Source of the DNA: Alphaproteobacteria bacterium
GTDB lineage: Bacteria; Pseudomonadota; Alphaproteobacteria; Micavibrionales; Micavibrionaceae
NCBI GenBank assembly: GCA_002690045.1
Contig: NZDE01000013.1
Coordinates: 124,001-188,000, forward strand
Direction: 5' to 3'
DNA: 64,000 nt
In this document: in pieces, positions 9,895 to 18,344 of the stretch
How positions within the stretch are numbered: position 1 is the stretch's first letter
How the letters are laid out: each line of letters opens with the position of its first letter
Translations under genes and position numbers: made by a program
Notes under the pieces: generated by a model
Database searches by the model: none
The model's input: the letters and a program-made list of their open reading frames with translations, nothing else
Told to the model about the DNA's origin: nothing

Positions 9895-9920
9895 GCCGCC
9901 TTGTTTTTTTTATTGGCGGC
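9895..9920. terminator. Second hairpin with T-rich loop
   Basis: GCCGCC (9895-9900) pairs with GGCGGC (9915-9920) around a 14-nt loop that is almost all T. The T run is in the loop rather than after the stem, so this is not a classical terminator. Confidence 0.35.
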
Positions 9921-10024
9921 TTCTCCCTTGTTTGTTGCTTGCGGCCTCCCAACCGATTTATAAAAAGCAACTTTCAATCCCTGAAACTTTTCAACTCACC
10001 TAAAACGTTTAATCACTCAAATGA

Positions 10025-10039
10025 TTAACAATTTGTTAA
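10025..10039. promoter_or_regulatory. Candidate CtrA box TTAA-N7-TTAA
   Basis: TTAA-CAATTTG-TTAA matches the CtrA consensus exactly and is itself nearly palindromic. It lies about 180 bp upstream of dapB. The CtrA consensus is established for alphaproteobacteria and a CckA-type kinase is encoded in this window. In an A/T-rich spacer a chance match is possible. Confidence 0.4.
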
Positions 10040-10219
10040 TGGATAATCACATAATACGTATAATGATTATTTTGTCAAACATTTTTTGTAACATTGTTTC
10101 GTGCTGCACTGCGAATTTGATATATTCTTTTTAAAAAATGATTTGAGTCTTTGATTTTTTCTAAGTTATAGGCTAAATTGAGGGGTAAAAAAATTTCATA
10201 AAACTGTGTGTAATTGAAA

Positions 10220-10996
10220 ATGAAAATAGGCATTAGTGGAATAAATGGCCGTGTTGGGCGCGTTTTAAAAAGTTTAATTGTCGAAAATCCAGACCAATAT
10301 AAAGACATTAATTTGGTTTTTGGATTGGCGCGTTATGCAGCGTCTGATTTAACGTTGGACGTCACCGATGATGCAGATACTTTTTTTGATGGTGTTGATG
10401 GCGTTATTGATTTTTCATTGCCGGATAATTTTGTGCGCTTGGCGGAATTGAATTGTGATAAATACGGTAAATTCATGGTGTCTGGTACGACAGGTATGGA
10501 TGCCGCGCAGATGGATGCAATTGAGGTTGCCGCACAGCATGTGCCGATCTTACATGCAGGAAATATGTCACTTGGCGTAAACTTGCTTTGTGCATTAGTG
10601 CGTCAAAGCGCCGCACGTCTTGGCGTGGAATATGATATTGAAATAGCGGAAACGCATCACCGCATGAAGCGCGATGCCCCTTCGGGCACGGCGTTAATGT
10701 TAGGGCGCGCGGCGGCGGATGGGCGCGAAGTGGCGCATGATGATGTTGCTGTGTTTGGTCGCCACGGCGCAGATGTACTGCGTAAAGAGGGGGAAATTGG
10801 TTATGCTGTACAGCGTGGCGGCGGTGTGATTGGCGCGCATGATGTTAGTTTCTTTGGTGGTAGTGAGGAATTAACGCTGTCGCATAAGGCGTTAGATCGC
10901 GCTTTATTCGCTGAAGGCGCGATATTCGCAGCGCGCTGGCTTAAAGATAAACCCGCAGGGCGTTTATATTCTATGCAGGATGCACTTGAAATTTAA
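10220..10996 (+). CDS. dapB: 4-hydroxy-tetrahydrodipicolinate reductase DapB
   Basis: DapB performs the NAD(P)H-dependent reduction step of the diaminopimelate/lysine pathway in the cytoplasm. The 258-residue product has the N-terminal nucleotide-binding motif GISGINGRVGR, the VSGTTGMD segment, and the catalytic signature THHRMKRDAPSGTALMLG carrying the His and Lys residues of the active site. Length is near the family norm (about 270 in E. coli). The ATG at 10220 is preferred over a TTG two codons upstream; no strong Shine-Dalgarno is visible for either. It overlaps the tail of the convergent ogt gene by 4 bp. Confidence 0.95.
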   Translation: MKIGISGINGRVGRVLKSLIVENPDQYKDINLVFGLARYAASDLTLDVTDDADTFFDGVDGVIDFSLPDNFVRLAELNCDKYGKFMVSGTTGMDAAQMDAIEVAAQHVPILHAGNMSLGVNLLCALVRQSAARLGVEYDIEIAETHHRMKRDAPSGTALMLGRAAADGREVAHDDVAVFGRHGADVLRKEGEIGYAVQRGGGVIGAHDVSFFGGSEELTLSHKALDRALFAEGAIFAARWLKDKPAGRLYSMQDALEI

Positions 10997-11508
10997 GCGG
11001 CAATTGCTTTTTCATGGATGAGGATTTCACGTTTCATGGCGCTACCCCATAAATAATTCCCTACGCCGCCACTTTTCGGTAATACGCGGTGACATGGCAC
11101 AATTAATGATACAGGGTTGCGCGCAACCGCACTGGCTGCAGCGCGAATGGCCTTGGGGTTACCGGATTTTGCAGCAAGTTCACTATATGTGCAGCTTTCA
11201 CCGGATTTGATATTTAGTAAATGTGCCCAGATATTCTTTTGGAATTCTGTGCCGTGAAGGTCAAGTTTTAAATGGCTAGGCCAGATGCCGTTTTGCCAAA
11301 ACTGTGTTATGCCCTCGATATAAGCTAAAGTCATATCTGCGTTGTCTTGAATATCATTTGTCGATACGCCAAGGTTTTTGGCTATGCGCTGCTTTAATTG
11401 TTCTACACTATGTGCGGCGTCGATGAAATAGAGACCGCATAGGCCGTTATGAGATACGGCAATTAAGGCATCGCCGCATGGCAGTGGGCATTTTACTGTG
11501 TAAATCAT
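10993..11508 (-). CDS. ogt: Methylated-DNA-protein-cysteine methyltransferase
   Basis: This enzyme repairs O6-alkylguanine by irreversible transfer of the alkyl group to its own cysteine. The active-site motif VPCHRVLPKSGGVGNY is present near the C-terminus, preceded by the DNA-binding helix-turn-helix region (YSELAAKSGNPKAIRAAASA). The ATG at 11508 gives 171 residues, the usual length, and has AGGGA about 10 nt upstream. An extended frame starting further upstream would run into uvrC and is not supported. It sits just downstream of uvrC on the same strand, so two DNA repair genes are adjacent and possibly co-transcribed. Confidence 0.93.
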   Translation of the reverse strand: MIYTVKCPLPCGDALIAVSHNGLCGLYFIDAAHSVEQLKQRIAKNLGVSTNDIQDNADMTLAYIEGITQFWQNGIWPSHLKLDLHGTEFQKNIWAHLLNIKSGESCTYSELAAKSGNPKAIRAAASAVARNPVSLIVPCHRVLPKSGGVGNYLWGSAMKREILIHEKAIAA

Positions 11509-11524
11509 GGTGTATATCCCTAAC

Positions 11525-13393
11525 TTATTCATGAAAATGATTATAGATTTTCTCCGCGATTTGCAAGGATATGCCTTCAACCTTTTGCAATTCAGTCACA
11601 TTGGCGTTTGATACTGCATCCGCTGAACCGAAGAAGGTGAGCAGGGCTTTTTTGCGTTTGGCGCCGATACCGTCAATTTCATCAAGGATAGATTTATGCA
11701 TGGCTTTGCCGCGTTTACTGCGATGCGTGCCAATGGCGAAGCGGTGAGATTCATCGCGCAGGCGCTGCAAATAATGCATGGTTGGGTCGCTATGCGGTAG
11801 GGTGAAGCTTTTAAACTTGCGGCTATGGAATTCTTCGCGTCCAGCGTTACGGTCAGGGCCTTTGGAAATAGCAACGACATTGAGGTCATCTTCAAAAATG
11901 CCAAGCTCTTCTAATGCTTGATGCACGGCATTTAACTGTCCTAAGCCGCCATCAATAAGCAGTAAGTCTGGCCACACATTTTTTTGGTCATCGGCATCTA
12001 ATTGATGGAAGTTTTTGAAACGACGAGAGATGACTTCACGCATCATGGCAAAATCGTCTGATGCGGCGCTGCTTTTAATGTTAAATTTGCGATAGCCTGA
12101 TTTTTCGAAACCTTCGCCAGTGGCACAAATAATAGCGCCGATCATATTTGTACCGCCTGTGTGGGAGTTATCAAACACTTCAATGCGTTCAGGTGGTGTC
12201 TCTAATTTGAATATCTTCGCAAGGTTTTCAAGGTGGCGATGGTCGCTCTCGCTCATCAGGATTTTACGTTTTAAAGATTCTAATGCGTTGTTTTCAACAA
12301 ATTGCATCAATTTTTTCTTATCGCCACGCTGTGGGGCGCTGATGGATGTTTTCTTGAGCGCCTTTGTTGATAGCGCATCTTCAAGCAGCGTTTGTTCAGC
12401 GTCCGCTATATCTTGATTGAGCATGATTTTCGGCGGAATAGGGTGACGTAAATAAAACTGCGCTATAAAAGCGGGAAGGATCTCTTCTATTGTTTCTTCT
12501 TTATTATGGCGCGGAAAGTAAGATTTATTGCCAAAATTTTGTCCGCCGCGGAAGAAGAAAACCTGAATGCAGCTGCGCCCCTCGCGTAATACGGCGGCGA
12601 ATATATCAACGTCGCCTAAGCCTGCAATGTTGATATCTTGATGGGCTTGGATGGCGTTTAAGGCTTTGATCCGGTCGCGATATTCTGCGGCGCGTTCAAA
12701 GTCTAATTCATCACTGGCGCGCTGCATTTTTTCGGACATGTCTTTTAAGACCAGATCGCTTCTTCCTGTTAAAAAGGCGCGGGCATGGTCGACTTGCTCC
12801 GCATATTCGGCTTTGGATACTTTGTTCACGCACGGGGCGGTGCAGCGTTTGATATGATATTGTAAGCAGGGCCTAGAGCGGTTGGCGAAGACATTATCGC
12901 TGCAATTTCTAAGCAAGAAGGCTTTTTGTAGGAAGGCGATGGTACGGTTCACTGCGCCTGCATTGGCAAAAGGGCCAAAATACTCGATGCCCTTTTTCTG
13001 GGCGCCGCGATGTTTTTCAAGCATAGGGTAATCATGGTCGTTAGTAATCATGATATAGGGGAATGATTTATCATCCCGCAGCAAAATATTATATTTGGGC
13101 TTTAGCTGTTTTATAAGGTTTGCTTCGAGGAGTAGGGCTTCGGCTTCAGACGCGGTTTCGATAAACTCCATGCTGCGGGTCTGGGAGATCATGCGCAAAA
13201 TTCGGCCGCTCTGGCGCTGTGGCTGTGTGTAGTTGAGGACGCGTTTTTTTAGTGCTTTGGCTTTGCCGACATAGAGCACCTCGCTTTTTTCATTGAGCAT
13301 GCGATACACCCCCGGCCGGTTCGGTAGGGTTTCGGTAAATTTTTTGATGATGGTAATACCCTGCGTGAGGGGCATATCGGCTTCAGTTGTCAT
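11525..13393 (-). CDS. uvrC: Excinuclease ABC subunit C (UvrC)
   Basis: UvrC makes both incisions in nucleotide excision repair. The 622-residue protein has the N-terminal GIY-YIG nuclease (GVYRMLNEKSEVLYVGKAKA), a cysteine cluster typical of UvrC (FLLRNCSDN, RPCLQYHIKRCTAPC), the UvrB-binding UVR motif (ELDFERAAEYRDRIKAL), the RNase H-like C-terminal nuclease (IEVFDNSHTGGT, LLIDGGLGQL) and two helix-hairpin-helix motifs at the end (LDEIDGIGAKRKKALL and VEGISLQIAEKIY). All domains are in order and length is normal. An SOS box was not seen upstream. Confidence 0.98.
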   Translation of the reverse strand: MTTEADMPLTQGITIIKKFTETLPNRPGVYRMLNEKSEVLYVGKAKALKKRVLNYTQPQRQSGRILRMISQTRSMEFIETASEAEALLLEANLIKQLKPKYNILLRDDKSFPYIMITNDHDYPMLEKHRGAQKKGIEYFGPFANAGAVNRTIAFLQKAFLLRNCSDNVFANRSRPCLQYHIKRCTAPCVNKVSKAEYAEQVDHARAFLTGRSDLVLKDMSEKMQRASDELDFERAAEYRDRIKALNAIQAHQDINIAGLGDVDIFAAVLREGRSCIQVFFFRGGQNFGNKSYFPRHNKEETIEEILPAFIAQFYLRHPIPPKIMLNQDIADAEQTLLEDALSTKALKKTSISAPQRGDKKKLMQFVENNALESLKRKILMSESDHRHLENLAKIFKLETPPERIEVFDNSHTGGTNMIGAIICATGEGFEKSGYRKFNIKSSAASDDFAMMREVISRRFKNFHQLDADDQKNVWPDLLLIDGGLGQLNAVHQALEELGIFEDDLNVVAISKGPDRNAGREEFHSRKFKSFTLPHSDPTMHYLQRLRDESHRFAIGTHRSKRGKAMHKSILDEIDGIGAKRKKALLTFFGSADAVSNANVTELQKVEGISLQIAEKIYNHFHE

Positions 13394-13552
13394 AAAAATT
13401 TTTCTCTAGTCTCAGCCCTTGGTAATATTGGGTTTAAATAAGATAGTCATTCATGCATAAAGTTTCAATCAAAGAAAATTATTTGACATATTATTTCAAA
13501 TATTCTATTCAAACAATAATTGCAACTATGCAACTATTTGTGTGAGGAAATT

Positions 13553-14146
13553 ATGAGTAGACTAGAAAAGCCGGAGCTATTCCGGTTAACCAATCGTGAC
13601 GGCATCACGATATATCAATGCCGAGTAAATAATCTTAAACAAGCATTAGAAATGGCTGTCGCCGAAGGCGTAAAGCTTCATAATTTGGATCTATCTTATC
13701 AAGATTTATCCTTCGTGAATTTGGATGATGCGCATTTATATGATGTGTCTTTTGCAGGCGCAAATATGATTGGCGCGAATCTTAGCGAAGCAATGATCCA
13801 GAAATGTGATTTTACAGAGGCGAGCTTGCTCGGTGCATGCCTCGCCTATAGCACCATTTCGCAAACATGCTTTGTGAATACTGAATTTGCTGGGGTTGAT
13901 ATATCGTGTGCGCGCTTCTTTTATAACAAATTCATTGGTGGAAACGTCTTTTTTCTCGACTTTTCTAGTGCCGATAAATTTGTGGGCACATATTTATATG
14001 ATGATAAGCGCGAAAGATTTATGGATTTGCAGCAATATTGTATTCGGCTGTCGATGAATGGTAAACACTATATTATCAATGACATGGATGTTTATGTGCG
14101 TGGCAAAATTTGCCAAATGCAGCATAAGTTCAATGACTTTTTTTGA
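13553..14146 (+). CDS. Pentapeptide-repeat protein
   Basis: A 197-residue protein with a run of degenerate A(D/N)LXX-type pentapeptide repeats between about residues 50 and 130, for example DLSYQDLSFVNLDDAHL and GANMIGANLSEAMIQ. Such repeats fold as a right-handed quadrilateral beta helix. Flanking parts do not match a known domain. There is no signal peptide. Start 13553 follows GAGG 5 nt upstream; an ATG 33 nt earlier lacks one. Functions in this family range from DNA-gyrase protection to unknown, and none can be assigned here. Confidence 0.8.
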   Translation: MSRLEKPELFRLTNRDGITIYQCRVNNLKQALEMAVAEGVKLHNLDLSYQDLSFVNLDDAHLYDVSFAGANMIGANLSEAMIQKCDFTEASLLGACLAYSTISQTCFVNTEFAGVDISCARFFYNKFIGGNVFFLDFSSADKFVGTYLYDDKRERFMDLQQYCIRLSMNGKHYIINDMDVYVRGKICQMQHKFNDFF

Positions 14147-14262
14147 GTAATCAATATTGACCACTGCATATGTATATATGCTTATGAACATATGGTGTTG
14201 CACAGGATAATGTTTATGTTGTTAACTAGAATAGTATAAAATTTTAGGAGCAACATATTCAC

Positions 14263-14652
14263 ATGGTTGGTAAGCAAGAAAACAAGGTCGCGGTACAGGT
14301 CGCTGCGCTAAGTGAAGAAAATTTTAGTGCGACAACAACATTTTTGAACGTGTTGGAGACTTTGCGGCAAATTGACAGTGAATTTCCATTGCAATATAGC
14401 ATTTGTTTGGCGCAGATTTCTATGGAAGAGGGCATGTCCCTGACGGAGCTTTCACAAAAAATGGGGCTCGGCCTTTCTACTGTGTCTCGTATTGTTGGTG
14501 CGCTGTCTAAATACCGCCAAAACGGTAATCCATATGGCTTGATTGAACTAAAAATATCGCCTGAAGAGCGTCGTAAGAAAGCCATATATTTGACGTCTAA
14601 AGGGCGTGATGTCTTGGCACAGATTTATAAAGCGTTAGATGCTGATGTCTAG
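14263..14652 (+). CDS. MarR-type winged-helix regulator
   Basis: A 129-residue transcription factor with a MarR/winged-helix core: GMSLTELSQKMGLGLSTVSRIVGAL forms the helix-turn-helix and LIELKISPEERRKKAIYLTSKGRDVL the wing and following helix. The ligand and targets are unknown. AGGAG lies about 12 nt before the ATG, a rather long spacing. It is a single gene before tRNA-Leu with no obvious divergent target, so it may act elsewhere. Confidence 0.82.
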   Translation: MVGKQENKVAVQVAALSEENFSATTTFLNVLETLRQIDSEFPLQYSICLAQISMEEGMSLTELSQKMGLGLSTVSRIVGALSKYRQNGNPYGLIELKISPEERRKKAIYLTSKGRDVLAQIYKALDADV

Positions 14653-14797
14653 GCTGAATTGAAGCTTAGTATAAAATCCGTATAAATCTTGCGCTTCTTC
14701 TATATTAGCGCTTGATGCCTATGAAGATTTAATGTAAATATGTCCCTCGGTTAAGCAGACTACCGACTATTTTATGCTTAGCTCTTATCACAAATGC

Positions 14798-14884
14798 GCG
14801 GGCGTGGCGGAATCGGTAGACGCTGCGGACTTAAAATCCGTTTCCCTTTTGGGAGTGGGGGTTCAAGTCCCCCCGCCCGCACCA
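14798..14884 (+). tRNA. tRNA-Leu (anticodon UAA)
   Basis: 87 nt including an encoded CCA. The acceptor arms GCGGGCG (14798-14804) and CGCCCGC (14874-14880) pair perfectly, with A as discriminator. The anticodon loop CTTAAAA gives UAA. A long class II variable arm and a T loop GTTCAAGTC are present. Confidence 0.96.
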
Positions 14885-14988
14885 TTTTTTCCTTTAAATT
14901 TACTTTATTATTGCACCATATTTCTATTACCTATGATTATAGGTTTCGCTCTATATGGCTTGTCCTAAAGTGAATTTAAAGGAAAAAA
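14885..14988. repeat. Dispersed palindromic element, copy A
   Basis: Starts directly after the CCA of tRNA-Leu. The outer arms, 14885-14904 and 14969-14988, pair over 19 of 20 positions. Inside lies a nested palindrome, ACCTATGATTATAGGT, followed by the family signature ATATGGCTTGTCCTAA. The whole could fold into one long hairpin. Confidence 0.8.
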
Positions 14989-15006
14989 CTGCACTATACC
15001 TCTGTG

Positions 15007-15095
15007 TTATTATTGCGTCATATTTCGTTCGCCTATGTTTATAGGCGTCACTTCATATGGCTTGTTCTAAAAAGAATTATAAAGAAAAAACGCGC
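15007..15095. repeat. Dispersed palindromic element, copy B (tandem)
   Basis: It repeats copy A in direct orientation with a 102-nt period (TTATTATTG at 14905 and 15007). The core CGCCTATGTTTATAGGCG is a perfect 7-bp stem with a 4-nt loop, followed by CATATGGCTTGTTCTAAA. The left outer arm is replaced by the end of copy A. Confidence 0.8.
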
Positions 15096-15119
15096 TATAT
15101 TTCTATGCGCGTTTTTTTT
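15090..15119. terminator. Bidirectional intrinsic terminator
   Basis: ACGCGC (15090-15095) and GCGCGT (15107-15112) form a stem with an 11-nt loop. A run of T follows on the + side and a run of A precedes it. It can end both the tRNA-Leu transcript and the convergent lipoprotein gene. Confidence 0.8.
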
Positions 15120-15138
15120 ATCTCTATGAAGGCTGTTC

Positions 15139-16158
15139 CTACTCAATATCCATGAAAATACGGTGGCCGTATTTTTGGTTTGGTGGGAGTGGACGGGCTT
15201 GGCTGATACGTGCGTTACGTTTTAGCGAGAAGACAAGCTGTGTGCCGCCATTTTGACCGGGTTGGGCGTTATAGGCGCTGATGGCGTCAGATGAACTGAC
15301 TTTCTTGGCCATTTGTGCGCTCCATGCTGCATTAGGCAGGTCAACAATTAGGATTTTTTCATTGTTATCTAGGTCATAACGGAAGTCTGCGGCGCTGGTT
15401 AAATCCAACACCACGCGGTCGCGCCCCTTATATTTGCCAAAGCGTATGCCAGTGACATTTGTGCCGGCGGCCATTTTTGGCGTAGCAACTTGCTTTGGCT
15501 GTGTGGGCGCTGCCTGTTGTGTTTGTGGCGCTGTGTAGTTGTTATGTGCCATGGCGTTGTGATTCATCATAGCGGGGGCAGTGCCTTGCGGTAAAATTTG
15601 CGTTGGCATTGGTTGGCCATAAGGCGCCATATGCGGCGGCGGCGTATTAGCGGCAGGCATAGCAGGCGCCATCATTGTTGTTGCGGGCGCTGCGGGCATC
15701 GCGTTATTTGATGGTTGCTGATATGCTGCATTGAGCGCGTGTGAAAGTTCACGGATAGATTCTTCCATGACAGATAAGCGACCAAGAAGCGGCGCAATGC
15801 GCTCCATATCTTGACGCATTAAGCCAATTTGCTGTTCCATGAATTGAAAACGGGCATATATTTCTTCGGTGCCTAGCGGTTCATCCATGCTCTGTGCAAC
15901 GGAGTTCATTTTTAGACCTTGCGGCTGCGCCATATCTGCTGCGCCATTATGTGACGTTTGTGTCTGTGGCGGGGTTGCCCAGCTATCCACGGGAATATTG
16001 TTTGCTTCTTCAGGGTATGTATAATTGTCATCTAGTGAAGGAAGTTTCTGTGAAAGACGTTCAAGCGCACCGCAACCTGTAAGTGAGACGGCAAGAACCG
16101 TTGATGTTACAAGAATACGTGCGTAGCCTTTAAGAGGGCTGATTTTAACTTTTTTCAT
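15139..16158 (-). CDS. AMIN-domain lipoprotein
   Basis: A 339-residue exported protein. A basic N-terminus and hydrophobic stretch end in the lipobox SLTGC (Cys near residue 28), so it is predicted to be a lipoprotein. A possible coiled segment (FQFMEQQIGLMRQDMERI) is followed by a long Pro/Ala/Met/Gln-rich linker. The C-terminal ~100 residues (VTGIRFGKYKGRDRVVLDLT onwards) resemble an AMIN domain, a periplasmic module that binds peptidoglycan or targets proteins to septa and secretion systems. GGTGAT 4 nt upstream of ATG 16158 supports this start over the ATG at 16170. It is a single gene; the specific role is unknown. Confidence 0.78.
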   Translation of the reverse strand: MKKVKISPLKGYARILVTSTVLAVSLTGCGALERLSQKLPSLDDNYTYPEEANNIPVDSWATPPQTQTSHNGAADMAQPQGLKMNSVAQSMDEPLGTEEIYARFQFMEQQIGLMRQDMERIAPLLGRLSVMEESIRELSHALNAAYQQPSNNAMPAAPATTMMAPAMPAANTPPPHMAPYGQPMPTQILPQGTAPAMMNHNAMAHNNYTAPQTQQAAPTQPKQVATPKMAAGTNVTGIRFGKYKGRDRVVLDLTSAADFRYDLDNNEKILIVDLPNAAWSAQMAKKVSSSDAISAYNAQPGQNGGTQLVFSLKRNARISQARPLPPNQKYGHRIFMDIE

Positions 16159-16388
16159 ATTTATCACCATTCAGAAATGACGGTCACATGCAGAAGCTGC
16201 ATACAGAATCATAATTTAATCCTATGGCCTGGGTAAATACAGGGCAAGATGACCGCGGCAAGGCACAGGACTTATCCCCACCTATATGTTGTGACTTTCT
16301 GCTTATTGACCTTGCTTGATTGTCATTTTTCTGGCACTATCTCTCTAACTTTTATTATATTATATATTTGATTATTAAGTTTTTTTTT
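16159..16388. other. Divergent promoter region
   Basis: 230 nt between the divergent AMIN lipoprotein and TonB-receptor genes. The half near the receptor is extremely A/T-rich. TTATCCCCA at 16272 resembles a DnaA box with one mismatch but stands alone. No convincing operator was found. Confidence 0.3.
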
Positions 16389-18338
16389 ATGACTAGATCT
16401 CTTTTTTTTCTGACGGCCGCGTGCGCCGCTATATTGGTTTCTACGCCTGTATCGGCGGATGAGATGTCTATCCAAGAGCTGATGGCGCTTGATATTGAAG
16501 GGCTGTCACAGGTGCAGGTGAGTTCTGCGTCTAAGCGTTTGGAGCATGTATCAGAAGCGCCGAGTGTGGTTAGTATTGTTAGTGAAGATGATATTAAACG
16601 TTATGGCGCGGTAAATTTGCATGATGTCCTTAACCGCGTACCAAGTCTGCAAGTTTTAAATAGCACTGCGAACCCGAATAATATGGTGACTTTGCGTGCG
16701 GCAAGTAATCAGCATTATCCTAATCGCATATTATTTTTAATTGATGGCCGCCCTGTACGCGATAGTTACGGCGGACATTTGAATTATGGGTTGTTTACGC
16801 ACTATCCGGTAAGCAATATTCAACAAATCGAAGTTATTCGTGGGCCGGGATCTGTTCTTTATGGCACAAATGCCTATGCGGGCATTGTGAATATTATTTC
16901 TAAAGAATCTTGTGAAGGTGGCTGCAGCGCTGTGCAAACGACATATGGGTCGTTTAATCGCCGTGATCAGGAGGGGAGTGTGTCATACGCGGGTGAAGAT
17001 TGGGCGATTTCTACGGCATTTAAGGCTACCGATGTTAAGGGGCAGCGCTTTACGATTAAAGATGAAACCTCTGCAGAGGGGAGTTATCGGGCCAGAGAAG
17101 AGGGGCATGGCGTTTTTGTTAAGGGGCATTATAAGAATTTAAATATGCTGGCTTTCGTTGACCGTACGGCGCAGTCTTCTTTGGGGATATTTGGGCGTTT
17201 TCCTGAATCAGATAGTGATGGTAAACGCGCGACTGTTGATGTTGGTTATGAGCATCACTTTGATGCTGCGGATACGAAGGTCGAAACGCACCTAACCTAT
17301 AACCGGACACGTTCAGGTTATTATACAGATGCGCCAGAAAGAAATAGTGATGATTTATTGATCGCTGAAGTGTCGTTGCAAACGCATGTGAATGACAACT
17401 TAAACCTGACCTATGGCGGTTTTTTTGAACATCAGGATGGTTACGTTGCAGACCGTGCATATCAACAGCATTTGCACAATATCTATGCGCAAATTGACTA
17501 TACTTTTGGCTCGGCATTTAAATTTGTCGGCGGTGTACAGTTAAATGATTCTGAATTATTTAAGGCCGATATCTCGCCGCGCTTAGCATTCATATACACA
17601 CCATATGAAAATATGGGTATGAAATTGCTTTATGGTGAAGCTTTTCGCTCGTCTACAGCGGTTGAGCGAGAAGTCTCCATTCCGAACGTGATTACAGGCA
17701 ATGTGAATATGCAGCCTGAAGTGGTTGAAACATTAGAGGCGCAGGCTTTTTATAATGATGATAATGCATATGTTGCGCTGACAGGCTATCGCAGCCGTAT
17801 GGATGATATTATTGCCCGCACGTCCAACCCTTTCGGTGCAGGCGTGTGGATTACGAATACCGGTGAACAAGTGTTCCACGGGGTTGAGCTTGAAGGGAAG
17901 TATTATTTCGCGGATGGCTGGCAGGTTATGGGATCTGCTTCTTGGCAGGAAGGGGAGAGCGATTCTGATATAGATGATCCAACTTTCTCTCCTAATTTTA
18001 TGGCAAAAATGGGGGTGTCCTATAAAACGGATTCATGGTCATTTGGTGTTTTCGATAGTTGGTTCGGTACGCCGCAAGATATTCGAGAGACTAATCCGTC
18101 GGTTTTGCAAGTTAATGATGCGCCGCAACCGTATCATTTAATCTCTACGAATCTAGATGTAAATTTGAATGCGTTTATACCTGCACTGGACGGGTATCCA
18201 GACATTAACTTTACCCTTTATGGCGAAAATCTTTTGGATGAAGATGTAAGCTTCCCAGAGTATAACCGTCAGAATATTAATTCGTTTCCTATCGAAAATG
18301 GTCGGGCTATTTACGGTCGTTTACGGATGACGTTTTAG
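16389..18338 (+). CDS. TonB-dependent outer-membrane receptor
   Basis: A 649-residue protein with a signal peptide (MTRSLFFLTAACAAILVSTPVSA) and a plug domain containing ASKRLEHVSEAPSVVSIVSE, NRILFLIDGRPVRDSYGG and the conserved IEVIRGPGSVLYGTNAYAGIVNI. A 22-strand-type barrel with many alternating aromatic segments follows, ending in F, as usual for outer-membrane insertion. The substrate is unknown; the receptor is near colicin/vitamin-type TonB receptors in style. The ATG at 16389 is chosen because it begins the signal peptide; no Shine-Dalgarno is visible. It faces a YfiR-like gene tail to tail with 6 bp between, and a hybrid kinase follows. Confidence 0.93.
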   Translation: MTRSLFFLTAACAAILVSTPVSADEMSIQELMALDIEGLSQVQVSSASKRLEHVSEAPSVVSIVSEDDIKRYGAVNLHDVLNRVPSLQVLNSTANPNNMVTLRAASNQHYPNRILFLIDGRPVRDSYGGHLNYGLFTHYPVSNIQQIEVIRGPGSVLYGTNAYAGIVNIISKESCEGGCSAVQTTYGSFNRRDQEGSVSYAGEDWAISTAFKATDVKGQRFTIKDETSAEGSYRAREEGHGVFVKGHYKNLNMLAFVDRTAQSSLGIFGRFPESDSDGKRATVDVGYEHHFDAADTKVETHLTYNRTRSGYYTDAPERNSDDLLIAEVSLQTHVNDNLNLTYGGFFEHQDGYVADRAYQQHLHNIYAQIDYTFGSAFKFVGGVQLNDSELFKADISPRLAFIYTPYENMGMKLLYGEAFRSSTAVEREVSIPNVITGNVNMQPEVVETLEAQAFYNDDNAYVALTGYRSRMDDIIARTSNPFGAGVWITNTGEQVFHGVELEGKYYFADGWQVMGSASWQEGESDSDIDDPTFSPNFMAKMGVSYKTDSWSFGVFDSWFGTPQDIRETNPSVLQVNDAPQPYHLISTNLDVNLNAFIPALDGYPDINFTLYGENLLDEDVSFPEYNRQNINSFPIENGRAIYGRLRMTF

Positions 18339-18344
18339 GTGTTC

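Larger units (their letters stand above)
9835..10219. other. 385-nt intergenic region with two hairpins and a CtrA-type box
   Basis: There is no credible coding sequence here. It holds two hairpins just after the FliK-like gene, a palindromic TTAA-N7-TTAA, and an A/T-rich run up to dapB. A GAGGGG sequence lies about 28 nt before the dapB ATG, too far for a normal ribosome-binding site. Confidence 0.6.

Noticed and set aside
14798-15119. Integration site or genomic island at tRNA-Leu
   Set aside because: No integrase, no repeated tRNA 3' end and no mobility gene nearby; the downstream sequence is explained by the palindromic repeats.
16272-16280. DnaA box and possible origin of replication
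   Set aside because: A single TTATCCCCA with one mismatch, without further boxes, an AT-rich unwinding cluster of the usual kind, or dnaA/dnaN nearby.
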